A stretch of 64,000 nucleotides of DNA, taken from NCBI GenBank assembly GCA_000934385.1, contig KN880520.1, forward strand, positions 27,853 through 91,852, written 5' to 3'. Shown piece by piece: positions 33,272-42,638 of this stretch. Both the position numbers and the translations under genes were made by a program. Numbering within the stretch: the stretch's first letter is position 1; each line of letters opens with the position of its first letter. The stretch comes from Cylindrobasidium torrendii FP15055 ss-10 (taxonomy: Eukaryota > Basidiomycota > Agaricomycetes > Agaricales > Physalacriaceae). Below the pieces are notes generated by a model that worked only from the letters and a program-made list of their open reading frames with translations, was not told the DNA's origin and did no database searches.

Positions 33272-34836
33272 GGTTTCAGTAACATCCACTTTGCCCAACC
33301 GGCCAGCCGTTTGGAGCAGATATTCTTCATTCCTGGATTCCCCGAAAAGGAGGGCCCCCTCTCGCGGCTGAGCCAATGAGCTCGCCGATATTCGTCCCGC
33401 TTTGGAAAGCGTCGTCGTTTGAGAGAAGGGTGGTCCCGGCCGTTTCCGTGCTGTAAATAGCGGAAGATCTGATTTCCGGCAAAAATCACCCTCGATAATT
33501 ACTGAAAAAAAGCAATGAAAGTGTTCTTTGAAGCTGCTTCTCCCAATGCCAACAAGGAATTATCATCACGCAGACTATGCATTATTGAACAATGAACATG
33601 ATCGGATCCCCCGTGGGGCGCAGGCAAATCAGGAGAACAGCGTTGTAACTGGCGACAGCTGCTTCCCCGCATCCCACCCATCGTCGACAGCGTACAGACC
33701 AGCAAAATACCCTCCCCGATCTCTTCCGAATGTTATTCCTGCTCACAATCCAACCTCAAAAGCCGACATACCCCGATCAACGGTCCCTTACCCTTTCTGT
33801 GGTTCCATTGTTATCTTCCCTCATCACATCATGAGCAAAAACTCCGGTTCGTCCTCCTCATCATAGAATCTAGATCCCAAACTGGTCGCTTCGTCCACTT
33901 GGTCGGACCTCTAGCGCATCATGTGCGGGGAGCCGGGCCGCCACACATCGATACCCTTCTCACACTTCGAATTCGAACAATTTCATTTTCACTTTCTGTG
34001 CGCGGATATTCTCCCTGGAACTCCCGCCGACCTGGGCGCGGACCTCCGCAGCAGCGACTGGCATTGTGCGCTCACCGGGTATCGGCCCGGCCCGCCCTAC
34101 TCACCTTCCCTTCCCACTTTGGGCTGTCTGCCAGGCCTTTCAACAAGGAACAGAAGCGGAAAAGCTGACATCATATTCCATTGTCTGACGTCGTTCCTCC
34201 CTTCCCAACACGTGAATACCGTGGCTAGTCTTGTGAAAGTGCTCGAGTTACTCAGAAGGCGGTCCGTTTTCGTCAAAGCTGCGCAACTTTCGCCGGCTCA
34301 TGCGGCCCTTGCTATCCGATGGGCGGAAGACTGCGACTCCGTGGGTTCATTTCGTGTCATCACGGCCCTTGTTGTGAGTCCTTTGTTGCGCATGGGTATA
34401 TCACTCCGTCTGCGGTGCGGTGCTCCGCAAATGCTTTCAGACGAGTCTGCGGTGTATTGCCGTTTGTATGAGGACCTTTTCGAAGAGCCTGGCCTCTCTG
34501 CATCGTCTTCGCTCTCCACTAACAGTTCCTGGTCGTGTGCCAACACCACTTGGCTAACACCGCTACAAGCAGAAACCGAGAGACCGAGCAGATGAGAACC
34601 TCCAAGACTCTCACAAATGTGCCCCGCAGGTGCACAAGCGCCCAAAATGCTCTACGCCGAGGAATCGTTGAGCAGAAAGCAATATAAGGGTTAGCACCTG
34701 ATCAAAAGAGATAACTTGGGTCCGAGCCTCGAGGTCTGGATTCGAACCGCGTCTTGGACCCACACATGACGTCCGGCCACAAATTCTGACCCATTTGGTA
34801 ATATCTGATTTTGTCCGTACTGAGATTCGGACCTAC
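33272..34836. other. PEPCK upstream region, no supported gene
   Basis: A 224-codon frame at 33921-34595 has no recognisable domain, is Ser/Arg/Leu-rich and has no splice-supported extension; not called. A sequence matching a Pol III B box (GGTTCGAATCC, minus strand, 34738-34748) is present but does not fold as a tRNA arm. Confidence 0.45.
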
Positions 34837-36149
34837 TCAACCATCCAACTGCTTCAAAATGAACCCAACCTCTTCATCGACAGTCCGCATCAAATGCTCA
34901 TGATCATACTCAGGTACCCAACCAATTTCCCGCCCCCGCTTTCCGCTCAAAGACGCCCGGCCGCCCACAGAAACATACACCATCTCCTTCAAAGGGCTCT
35001 TCAACACCGTCGACATCGCCAGAATATCCTCGTCTTTGGGTGTACGCAGGTTCGCGTCCTCGATACGCCCGCGCTTCGCCAATGCCGTTGCAATGCCTTG
35101 ATATAGGTCCTTCCACTTGTACTCGCCGCCCACAGCAAAGTAGTACCCCCCAGCCTTCCCGTGTGGGATGTCCTTTCCATCTGCGATGGCAGCGAGAATT
35201 GCAGCGTATAGAGAAGTCACGTCCTGGAGATGGCAAAAGGGCCAGCTCTTCATACAGTTGTTAGTGCTTGTCACGGACGTCGGGAGGTAGTGGACCTACA
35301 TAAGTCTCATCGGGGACGAGATACACCGCTTTGAGGCGTAGAGCAATTTTCACGATGTCCACATACTGAATAGACAGTTTGTTCCCAAATCCATCGCGCG
35401 GGCCGTACACCATGGGAGGTACGAAAACATAGGTGCGCACTCCAAGAGACTCGCCGAGCTCGTGAGCCGCAGTGCAAGCTTCAACGGGCTATGGATTATT
35501 TCAATTCGCATAGGCAGCCAATGAATAGGACGACGTACGCCAGCAAATAAAGGAACAGGCAGCTTGGCTCCTTTCTGAAGAGTGTACACATCCTCATCAT
35601 CACTGAGATGGCGGTTGATCCCAACATGACTTGAAAAGACCTTTGCCCCGGACGTCTATGCGAGCCTACATTGAGTACTTCTCTCGCTAGACTCTGAGAG
35701 ACTCTCATACATGAAGAAAATGGACCTCTTTTCCTGTCTTCGCCTTGACATCTGCTAGGCCCTCGATAAAAGCTTTACCTGGAGCGTGTTTGAAGGCGTC
35801 GGCGAGATGGAACACCACAGTGACTGCGTCATGTCCATTGTTACAAGGCCTGCAAACATCATGGACAGAAGGAAGACTCACTCTCGTTATCGCGAACAAA
35901 GCCAGCAGCCGAGTCGTGGTCGTACAAGTCAAAGCGCGCAGGAAAGAATCCGAGGGCCTTAATCTGCTCCGCCTGCGCATCTTGTCTGACCAGCGCGAAT
36001 ATCTCGAGATTCTGCCACTTTGAGATTCTCTCAAGGAGTTCTGCGCCTCTGAACGCGTTTTAGGGCGACGAGCACAAAGCACAGAAGATATATGGTACAT
36101 ACAAATATCCAGTCCCGCCTGTGATGAGAAATTTGGTTCGCTCGGCCAT
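34837..36149 (-). CDS. NAD(P)-dependent epimerase / extended-SDR family protein
   Basis: Rebuilt from about six exons. The N-terminal Rossmann motif reads KFLITGGTGYLGAELLERI, matching extended SDR proteins (GxxGxxG variant). Later blocks fit the same fold: VTVVFHLADAF, TSGAKVFSSH, VYGPRDGFGNKLS, then SWPFCHLQDVTSLYAAIL and GGYYFAVGGEYKWKDLYQGI. The ending is VDEEVGFILKQLDG. A canonical YxxxK pair is not obvious, so catalysis is uncertain. It may be an oxidoreductase or an NmrA-like redox sensor. The start at 36149 (MAERTKFLI) is 50 bp from a TATATAAA box. Confidence 0.8.
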
Positions 36150-36198
36150 GATACTAGTAGTAGTGATTCTGAGCGTTCTGCTTGACCTAGACTGATTC

Positions 36199-36206
36199 TT
36201 TATATA
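36199..36206 (-). promoter_or_regulatory. TATA box of the SDR gene
   Basis: The minus strand reads TATATAAA, about 50 bp upstream of the ATG at 36149. Confidence 0.5.
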
Positions 36207-36666
36207 ACGCCGCAACTTTCGTTACAGCGAGATACGACGGCGTTGTTAATCCATTAATAAGCAAAAGAGAATAAGCGGTAGGTCTTATATATACCGCCCG
36301 ATAAATATGGAACTTGACAGTTATGAATCAAGTAAGTGTGGCGTGATTATACGATCGCGTCCAGACGGGCCGACATCCGGGTTTGACCCTCTCATCCAAC
36401 TTGCAGACTGGATTCAACAATCGTGAATGTCCACTGACCTAAACACGGCTTTGTATGACCGTATACTAATCCACAGGTGTGCACTATAGCGCAACATTAG
36501 ACGCTTCTCACGAATCCTACTGGCTTCGATGGACCTGACCTCGAGTTTCCAACTTCCGCGATTCGATTGAAGCCAGCTGGCCGACGTATCTTTTCTCATC
36601 CACGCGGCTACAGGAATATTGCATATGGGGCGGTATGCTCGTCGGACCGAAAATGAACAGAGTCGC

Positions 36667-36673
36667 TATAAAG
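36667..36673 (+). promoter_or_regulatory. TATA box of the M43 metalloprotease gene
   Basis: TATAAAG, 47 bp upstream of the ATG at 36720. Confidence 0.5.
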
Positions 36674-36719
36674 ATTGTACTAATGGTTAAACGTTGTGGT
36701 CTGCTCTCGGTCCACAATC

Positions 36720-37939
36720 ATGGGTATCGCAAAACAGATTGCACTCCTTGTTAGTTTGCTCGCTGTTTCTGTTGTTTCACGCAGAGAAGACCCTCGCAGG
36801 TTCGTATCCCAGTGGTTCCCATCTATCGTGCTTTTTGTGTTCAGACCCATAAGCAGCGTGTGCGGGAATGTTGTGAGCAGGGAAGAGTTCGCAGCTGCCG
36901 AAGCTCACTTCAACGCCAACCGACGCGTGCTATCCAAGCGCGCGGGACCCATTGAAATAAGCGTGAGCTAACAGTAACATGCTCTCTTACTGGAAAAGCC
37001 GATCTTTTGAAGACCGTGGTTCACATTGTGAGCAATGGGACAGCTGGAAATGTCTCGTACGTCTTCTCTCACAAACTCTTCCAGGAGTGACAATAATGAA
37101 ATAACCAGGGATGAGCTCATCAACACCCAATTCGACCTCCTGAACGACGCGTTCAACACGACAGACGTGCAGTTTACACTCACCAGTGTAACCCGGACGG
37201 ATAATTTTGATTGGTACTGTGGCGATGTTTGTTAATTTTTACAGAATCATAATCTTGACATGGCAATCTAGGTTCAAAGGCGTGTACATGGGAAGCGACG
37301 CCGAGGCCGGGATGACAGCAGCTCTACACACCGGAGGCGTCGAGACGCTGAACATCTACTTCGCAGAGTGAGTTTGCTCAACCGCCATGTATTCATTACG
37401 GCTGAGTTTCCCTCCCAACGTCTAGCCTCGGTGGCCTCACAGGATACTCGCAATTCCCATGGAGCTACACCAGCCAACCCACGCTCGATGGTGTCTTCCT
37501 GAACTATCGCACCTTACCCTACGGCGACCCAGACATGGAGGGATGGAACGAAGGTGCTATGCTCCCGCACGAAGCTGGCCATGTACGACTCACCCGTTCT
37601 CGCCAAACTTGAAATTCGCTTCTGACATTTGATAGTGGGTGGGACTGTACCACACGTTTGAGAATGCATGCTCAGCCGAAGGAGATGCTGTTGACGATAC
37701 GCCCGCCGAAGGAGGTGCAGCCTACTTCTGTCCGGAAAACAGGGATACGTGCTCGAGCGACCCCGGTGTAGATCCTATTCGTACGTCAACTGGCACAGAC
37801 TTTCCCTGCGTTGCTCTTGTTAACCTTTTGTTGCCCAGATAATTTCATGGATTACACGGATGACTACTGCAGATACGAGTTCACGGCGGGACAGGGAGCT
37901 AGAATGGCGGACATTTTGGCCACATACCGAGGATTCTAG
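36720..37939 (+). CDS. Secreted zinc metalloprotease, M43 (pappalysin-like) family
   Basis: Signal peptide (MGIAKQIALLVSLLAVSVVS), then a short propeptide-like region with VCGNVVSREEFAAAEAHFNANR. The catalytic motif LPHEAGHWVGLYHTF supplies HExxHxxGxxH, with zinc ligands H, H, H and the general base E. The Met-turn follows as NFMDYTDDYC. Cysteines (ENACSAEGD, YFCPENRDTCSSDPG) match the M43B subfamily. About seven introns; one of them, 36965-37014 (GTGAGC...TTGAAG), was chosen over nearer AGs because only that one restores the frame (EIS then TVVHIVSNG). TAG at 37939. Extracellular protein degradation is the expected role. Confidence 0.9.
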
Positions 37940-38601
37940 CAGATGAAGCGATTTGTCGTTGTTTATTGAGCAATGCATGGTCTTCGAGCAGCGTCGAAAC
38001 CCGAATCTTACACACGCAACAACCAACCAGAAGCTTGAAAAACGAAATCATAGCCATATAAGTTATTAGTATGTGTACGCGCGAGAATCGAACTATTACC
38101 TAGCCTCAAAAAAACTCCTATCGAAATGCATATATGTAATGGCCTTGAGCCAGCGTATGCTAATACTTGGGTAGATGCAGCCTTGAGCCGCCAAAATTGG
38201 GAAGAAAATCCCTACGTGATACAGTAGAACAGGAACGGGGCGAACGAAATGGGAGAAAAGAAAAAAATGGAATCAAGAGAATGTTCGTATGTACTACGGC
38301 AAATGGATGGGTGGGTGGCCTAGAGTGGATGTAGGAGACGAGGGATCGACGACATAATAAGTATGAATGGTAGGTGTGGAATGGGGAAAGGAAGAGCGTA
38401 TGGAACGGAGAGCGATGCGTGGATGGATGGACGGGAATTTGCTATGATATGATTGCAGTTTATAGATAATGTATGGCGCGCGATGGGTGGATGGTTTCGG
38501 GAACAAGACACAACATACATGGAATGTGAGAAGAAGGAAAAAAAAAACAAGACATAGAACACACCACATATTGTGGGTGGGTATACAACGCCGGTGCACA
38601 A
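37940..38601. other. Intergenic between convergent genes
   Basis: Includes an A-rich stretch around 38258-38270 and GGTGGATGG-type simple sequence near 38305-38490. No gene recognised. Confidence 0.5.
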
Positions 38602-41600
38602 TCACCGCTTCACTCCCTTCCTCGTGGGCAACTTCTTAATCTGTCTTGCACCTCCAGCAGACGGCGCAGCAGTAGGAGCTGCCCCGATTGTGAAGAGACC
38701 GCCTCCTGAACTGCCCGCCGAATTCGGCGCAGAGCTGCCAAACCCGCCGCCGCCTAGAACAGCACCACCGCCCAACGCCGGCGACGCCGGTTGGCTACTG
38801 CCAAATGAGAAACCATTGGACGCGCGCACGGGAGCAGGCGCTGCCTGAGGCAGTTGACCAAACGCAAACGACGGCGACGCAGTGTTGAACGTGGAGGGGC
38901 TGTTGGGCGCCGATGAAAACGCGTTATTCGCGCTTCCAGTGCTGTTGTTCTGCGGACCGCCGAACCCAAACGGTGCTTGAGGTTGTGTCTGGGTTGTAGG
39001 AGTGAAGGAGAAGGATCCCGCTGTCGCTGGGCGAGCGGGCGCAGCGTCTTTGTTCTGTCCGAATGAGAATCCCGTGGATGCACTGGAGGTAGGTGCCGCT
39101 GAGCCAAAAGCGCCACTGCCAAATCCACCCTTATTCTCTTCAGGTTTTTTCTCGCCGAATGGGTTTGTGGATGTCGTGGCAGCTCCTCCAAAGCTGAATC
39201 CAGTTGATGGTGCTGCAGGCTGCGACCCAAATCCAGTCGTCCCATTTGTTTGGGAGCCAAACCCTCCGGGTGTTGTGGCACTTGGCTGGGAAGAACCGAA
39301 CACAGGTCCGCCAGTCGAGCCACCGAACAGCATGGACGGCGCAGGGCTGGAAGTGGGCGCCGGCTGCCCAAACGTCGACGGGAGCCCAAACGAAAAGCCG
39401 CTCGACCCGTGCGATGGTCGTGGCTCTGCGATCTTGGGCGCGCCTCCAAACAGTCCACCGCTGGTAGCGCCGCGCACAGGACTCTCATCCATGTTCTGGT
39501 CCATTGATTGGCCAGGAGGCGTAGACGCGGATGCCACACTGCCAAACCCACCCGTTGTCGCAGCACCTCCGAATGTGAAAGGCGGCGCAGGACTGGCAGG
39601 CGTCGGTGTCGAGGAACCAAACCCAACGGTCTTGGGCTCAGCAGTGGGCGTGCTCGTACCGCCGAAAGCGAAGGGTGTGGATGTAGTCGGTGTTGCTGCT
39701 GGGGTACCAAACGAAAACGAGGCTTTCGCGGGCTCACTCTTGGTCTGCGTAGGGGCCCCAAAGCTGAATGACGGTTTGTGTCCGGCATCTGGTGCCGCTG
39801 AAGGGGCTGATGCGCCGAAGCTGAAAGTCGGCGCAGGCTTGGGAGGTTCGTCCTTGGGCGCTGCAGGAGCTGTTGCACCAAATGAAAAGGTCGGCGGCTT
39901 GGGAGCATCTTCCTTCGGTGCAGTAGATGGAGGTGCCCCAAAGCTAAAGCCACCGGTCGTCGCAGACGACGAACTTGCGCCTCCGAAGAGGGAGGTCGTC
40001 GGCCCAGGCGCCGATGCTGCTGGAGCCGCGGGCGCTCCAAAGGAGAAGCTAGGCTTTGATACGGTAGGAGTAGGAGCAGGAGCGGGTTCTGCGGGCTTGG
40101 CACCGAACAAGTTGGTTGCAGGGGCAGAAGGAGCGGGGGTATCAGGTTTTGCACCAAAGAGCGAGGTCAAGGTAGACGACGGCGCCGAAGTAGGTGCTTC
40201 GGCGGGCTTCCCGAAAAGCATGCTCGGTGCGGTACTAGGCCCTGCAGTCGATGGAGGCGCACCGAACGAGAACACGGGTTTGGCGGCCTCGGCTGGCTTT
40301 GGCTCATCTTCCTTCTTCTCAGCTGGTTTGGAAAACAAGCTCGCGGTTCCGTTGCCAGTGGCATTGGACCCGAAAAGAGAGGACGAGCTACTCGGCGCGC
40401 CGAAGAGAGATGTAGTAGTTTTTGGCGCAGTAGCAGGGGGACCACCAAAGAGTGACTTGATCTGATCGGGGGCGGCCTCCTTGGGCTTATCTGCGAATGG
40501 ATTATCTGCCTCTGGTGCTGGCGTTGAAGCCGCCTGTGTTGGTGCTGGTGCTGGTGCTGACGGCTGCGGCGCAAAGCTGAATAACGAGCCACTGGGCTTT
40601 GGTGCATCCGCGGCAGGCTTATCGAAGCTGAACATCGAAGCCGGGGCAGGAGCTTCTGTTGTCGGTTTACTTTTGGAGAAAAAGTCTGGCACACCGCCAG
40701 GTTTGGCGGGAGCTGGGACCTGGGATACAGGAGCCGGAGTGGGGGTAGCCGACGGGATGACGATGGGTGGCACTGGGGCAGGCTTGGACATCGCGCCGAG
40801 AGAGAACGGCAGTGCCGCGATAGGCGGCTCCTTTGCGGTGGCATCAGGTATTAGCGAGGGAGCAGGAGCCTGATAAGAATTAGTATAAATATACAGGCAA
40901 AGTGCATTGATACGCACATCCTTGGCAAAAGAAAAACCAGGAGGGACACTGAATGCTGGTAATTTCTTCGATGCCTCATCGATCAAAGCACGTTCTTTAT
41001 CCTCAGAGGGATCATCGTCGATGTCGAAGGATGCGGAGAACTTGCCGCCGGCGCGCCCCGAACGGGTCGGGGGACCATGTTGACGGGTGATGTTGGCGCG
41101 ACCGATGCGCAGGGAAGACTGAGCAGGGAATGCAGCACCTCTCTCGAGCGGCTTGAAGTCGTCGACACCCTTTGGCAACCTAAGTTCCTTGAGAGGCTCA
41201 GGGGAAGGGGCCTTCGGCTGCGGCTTGGGGGTAGGCATGTCGTCGACCATCCGCTCCTCGTCCTCGATTTTCTTCTTGGATGCTTGTTCTTCTGCCTCCG
41301 CTTTACGATTGCGAGACATGGTCTTTTTGACAGCCGCGTTGCCACGGTCGTATGGATTTGTCTGCTTCTTGGCGGCCAAAGCTTCGCCGCCGCGCGCGCC
41401 CGGGGTTCGCTGAAAGCTCTTCTTGCGGCCCAACGTTTCATGAGTGGTCGATGGTCCTGTCAATGATTTGCCGGCACGAATGCGACTAGGTTGCAGCGGC
41501 GTCCGGTACGCATCGAGAAGCACGATTTCGCGACCAGCGCTGTTGACTGGTTTTGCGATTTCTGTCAGAGACGATGAGTCACGTGCGATGACACTGTCAG

Positions 41601-42471
41601 AGGCGAACAGACCTTGGGGACGGGCTTGGGAGTATCCAAACAACGCAGAGGATGAATGCCTGACAGGAGATTGCTGAAGCAAGGTGAGCTGACAAGAATT
41701 GAGGCGGACCAGATTACGTACTGTGCGCCTATCCACAAGTGAGCCCAGTGTGGGCATGCTGAGCTGGGTCTTGATGTCATTGGGCGCACGCACGAAGACC
41801 GGCTTGTGTGTGAGAGACGTAATCGTCGGCGGTTCCGAAGCCTCGCGGATGGGCTGAGGCGTCGACGTGCGCATGCGGAACGAGCTGCCAACGCGGGGGA
41901 GGGACGACTCGCGCAACGACGCCGAACGCGGCACCGACATTGGTGCAGGCGCCTCCATTGAGCCTTCGCGGATCGGGAACGATGAGAGAGATCGCATTTG
42001 AACGTCCGAATGAATGCGCCCCGGCACCGCCGCAGACTGGGGTGGGTCGTATGCCCTCGTACGACTTGGCCCCGTGTTGTTGGATCGATTTCCGAGCGGA
42101 GATGCACGCCTACGTGCGGCTGTATTCAGCCTGGCCATGTCCATCGAAAGACCAGTTTTCAGCGACTTGGGGAACGCAGATTTGGGTGGGTCGTTGTAGC
42201 CGCCCATACGGCTGCGACTAGATTCTGAGGTAGTGATGCGCGCCTTCTTCGCAGGCGAGGGCCTCTCGTCCACGAAAGTCTCCCTCGTCTCATTTTGATC
42301 TCCATCTGCGCGCTGCCTCTTTCCCGACTCGTCCTTATTCTCCTCATATTCGGCATCGTTTGACGCGTATCCCATCACGGATCGAATCTTCCCGAATAAA
42401 CCAAAGAATCCACCCGAATTTTGTGCGGGTGGCCGCTGAGCCTTCCGCCCGAAGGCGGACGAGGTCGACAT
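38602..42471 (-). CDS. FG-repeat nucleoporin (NUP1/NUP153-like, nuclear basket type)
   Basis: The N-terminus is basic with an amphipathic-looking GGFFGLFGKIRSVMG, like the membrane-binding helix of yeast Nup1/Nup60. Then come basic NLS-like tracts (SPAKKARITT) and a TRSGRAGGKFSASF segment. The C-terminal 700 residues carry more than ten FSFG and about eight SLFG/LFG repeats in a Ser/Thr/Pro/Ala spacer, the FG mesh that binds transport receptors. The end is a basic RQIKKLPTRKGVKR. Two 48-nt introns without stops sit inside the apparent single frame: one after SLVDRRT (41674-41721 region) and one after SFAKD (40871-40918 region, with a TACTAAT branch site). Start ATG 42471. Expected location: inner face of the nuclear pore. 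Confidence 0.85.
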   Translation of the reverse strand: MSTSSAFGRKAQRPPAQNSGGFFGLFGKIRSVMGYASNDAEYEENKDESGKRQRADGDQNETRETFVDERPSPAKKARITTSESSRSRMGGYNDPPKSAFPKSLKTGLSMDMARLNTAARRRASPLGNRSNNTGPSRTRAYDPPQSAAVPGRIHSDVQMRSLSSFPIREGSMEAPAPMSVPRSASLRESSLPRVGSSFRMRTSTPQPIREASEPPTITSLTHKPVFVRAPNDIKTQLSMPTLGSLVDRRTVRNLVRLNSCQLTLLQQSPVRHSSSALFGYSQARPQGLFASDSVIARDSSSLTEIAKPVNSAGREIVLLDAYRTPLQPSRIRAGKSLTGPSTTHETLGRKKSFQRTPGARGGEALAAKKQTNPYDRGNAAVKKTMSRNRKAEAEEQASKKKIEDEERMVDDMPTPKPQPKAPSPEPLKELRLPKGVDDFKPLERGAAFPAQSSLRIGRANITRQHGPPTRSGRAGGKFSASFDIDDDPSEDKERALIDEASKKLPAFSVPPGFSFAKDVRINALCLYIYTNSYQAPAPSLIPDATAKEPPIAALPFSLGAMSKPAPVPPIVIPSATPTPAPVSQVPAPAKPGGVPDFFSKSKPTTEAPAPASMFSFDKPAADAPKPSGSLFSFAPQPSAPAPAPTQAASTPAPEADNPFADKPKEAAPDQIKSLFGGPPATAPKTTTSLFGAPSSSSSLFGSNATGNGTASLFSKPAEKKEDEPKPAEAAKPVFSFGAPPSTAGPSTAPSMLFGKPAEAPTSAPSSTLTSLFGAKPDTPAPSAPATNLFGAKPAEPAPAPTPTVSKPSFSFGAPAAPAASAPGPTTSLFGGASSSSATTGGFSFGAPPSTAPKEDAPKPPTFSFGATAPAAPKDEPPKPAPTFSFGASAPSAAPDAGHKPSFSFGAPTQTKSEPAKASFSFGTPAATPTTSTPFAFGGTSTPTAEPKTVGFGSSTPTPASPAPPFTFGGAATTGGFGSVASASTPPGQSMDQNMDESPVRGATSGGLFGGAPKIAEPRPSHGSSGFSFGLPSTFGQPAPTSSPAPSMLFGGSTGGPVFGSSQPSATTPGGFGSQTNGTTGFGSQPAAPSTGFSFGGAATTSTNPFGEKKPEENKGGFGSGAFGSAAPTSSASTGFSFGQNKDAAPARPATAGSFSFTPTTQTQPQAPFGFGGPQNNSTGSANNAFSSAPNSPSTFNTASPSFAFGQLPQAAPAPVRASNGFSFGSSQPASPALGGGAVLGGGGFGSSAPNSAGSSGGGLFTIGAAPTAAPSAGGARQIKKLPTRKGVKR

Positions 42472-42638
42472 GAGGGCAAAAGACAAGTCTTGGAGATGTG
42501 CCTCGTCACACATCGGTCACACCTGATCGATCATATTTTTCGTGCCGTTCGGCGTTGCCGGGATCGTAAATGAAATGACGTCAATGTGTACGGCGCGTCT
42601 GGGCAATCGGCACTGGTGTCTCTTGGACACTGACCACG
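42472..42638. promoter_or_regulatory. Shared 167-bp promoter between the nucleoporin and YME2 genes
   Basis: The start codons of divergent genes are only 167 bp apart. The interval contains TGATCGATCA at 42524-42533, 52 bp from the nucleoporin ATG, and a CRE-like TGACGTCA at about 42576. No TATA box is obvious. Confidence 0.6.

Noticed and set aside
33921..34595. 224-codon plus-strand frame upstream of PEPCK
   Set aside because: No domain, odd composition and no splice-supported extension. Could be real but cannot be supported.
34738..34748. tRNA/SINE-like B box GGTTCGAATCC on the minus strand
   Set aside because: The flanking bases do not pair as a T stem and no acceptor stem or A box fits.
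39002..40465. 487-codon plus-strand frame and a 467-codon minus-strand frame (38754-40157) over the nucleoporin
   Set aside because: Low-complexity FG/Ser/Pro repeats give long stop-free frames in other phases; the FSFG/SLFG frame is the coherent one.
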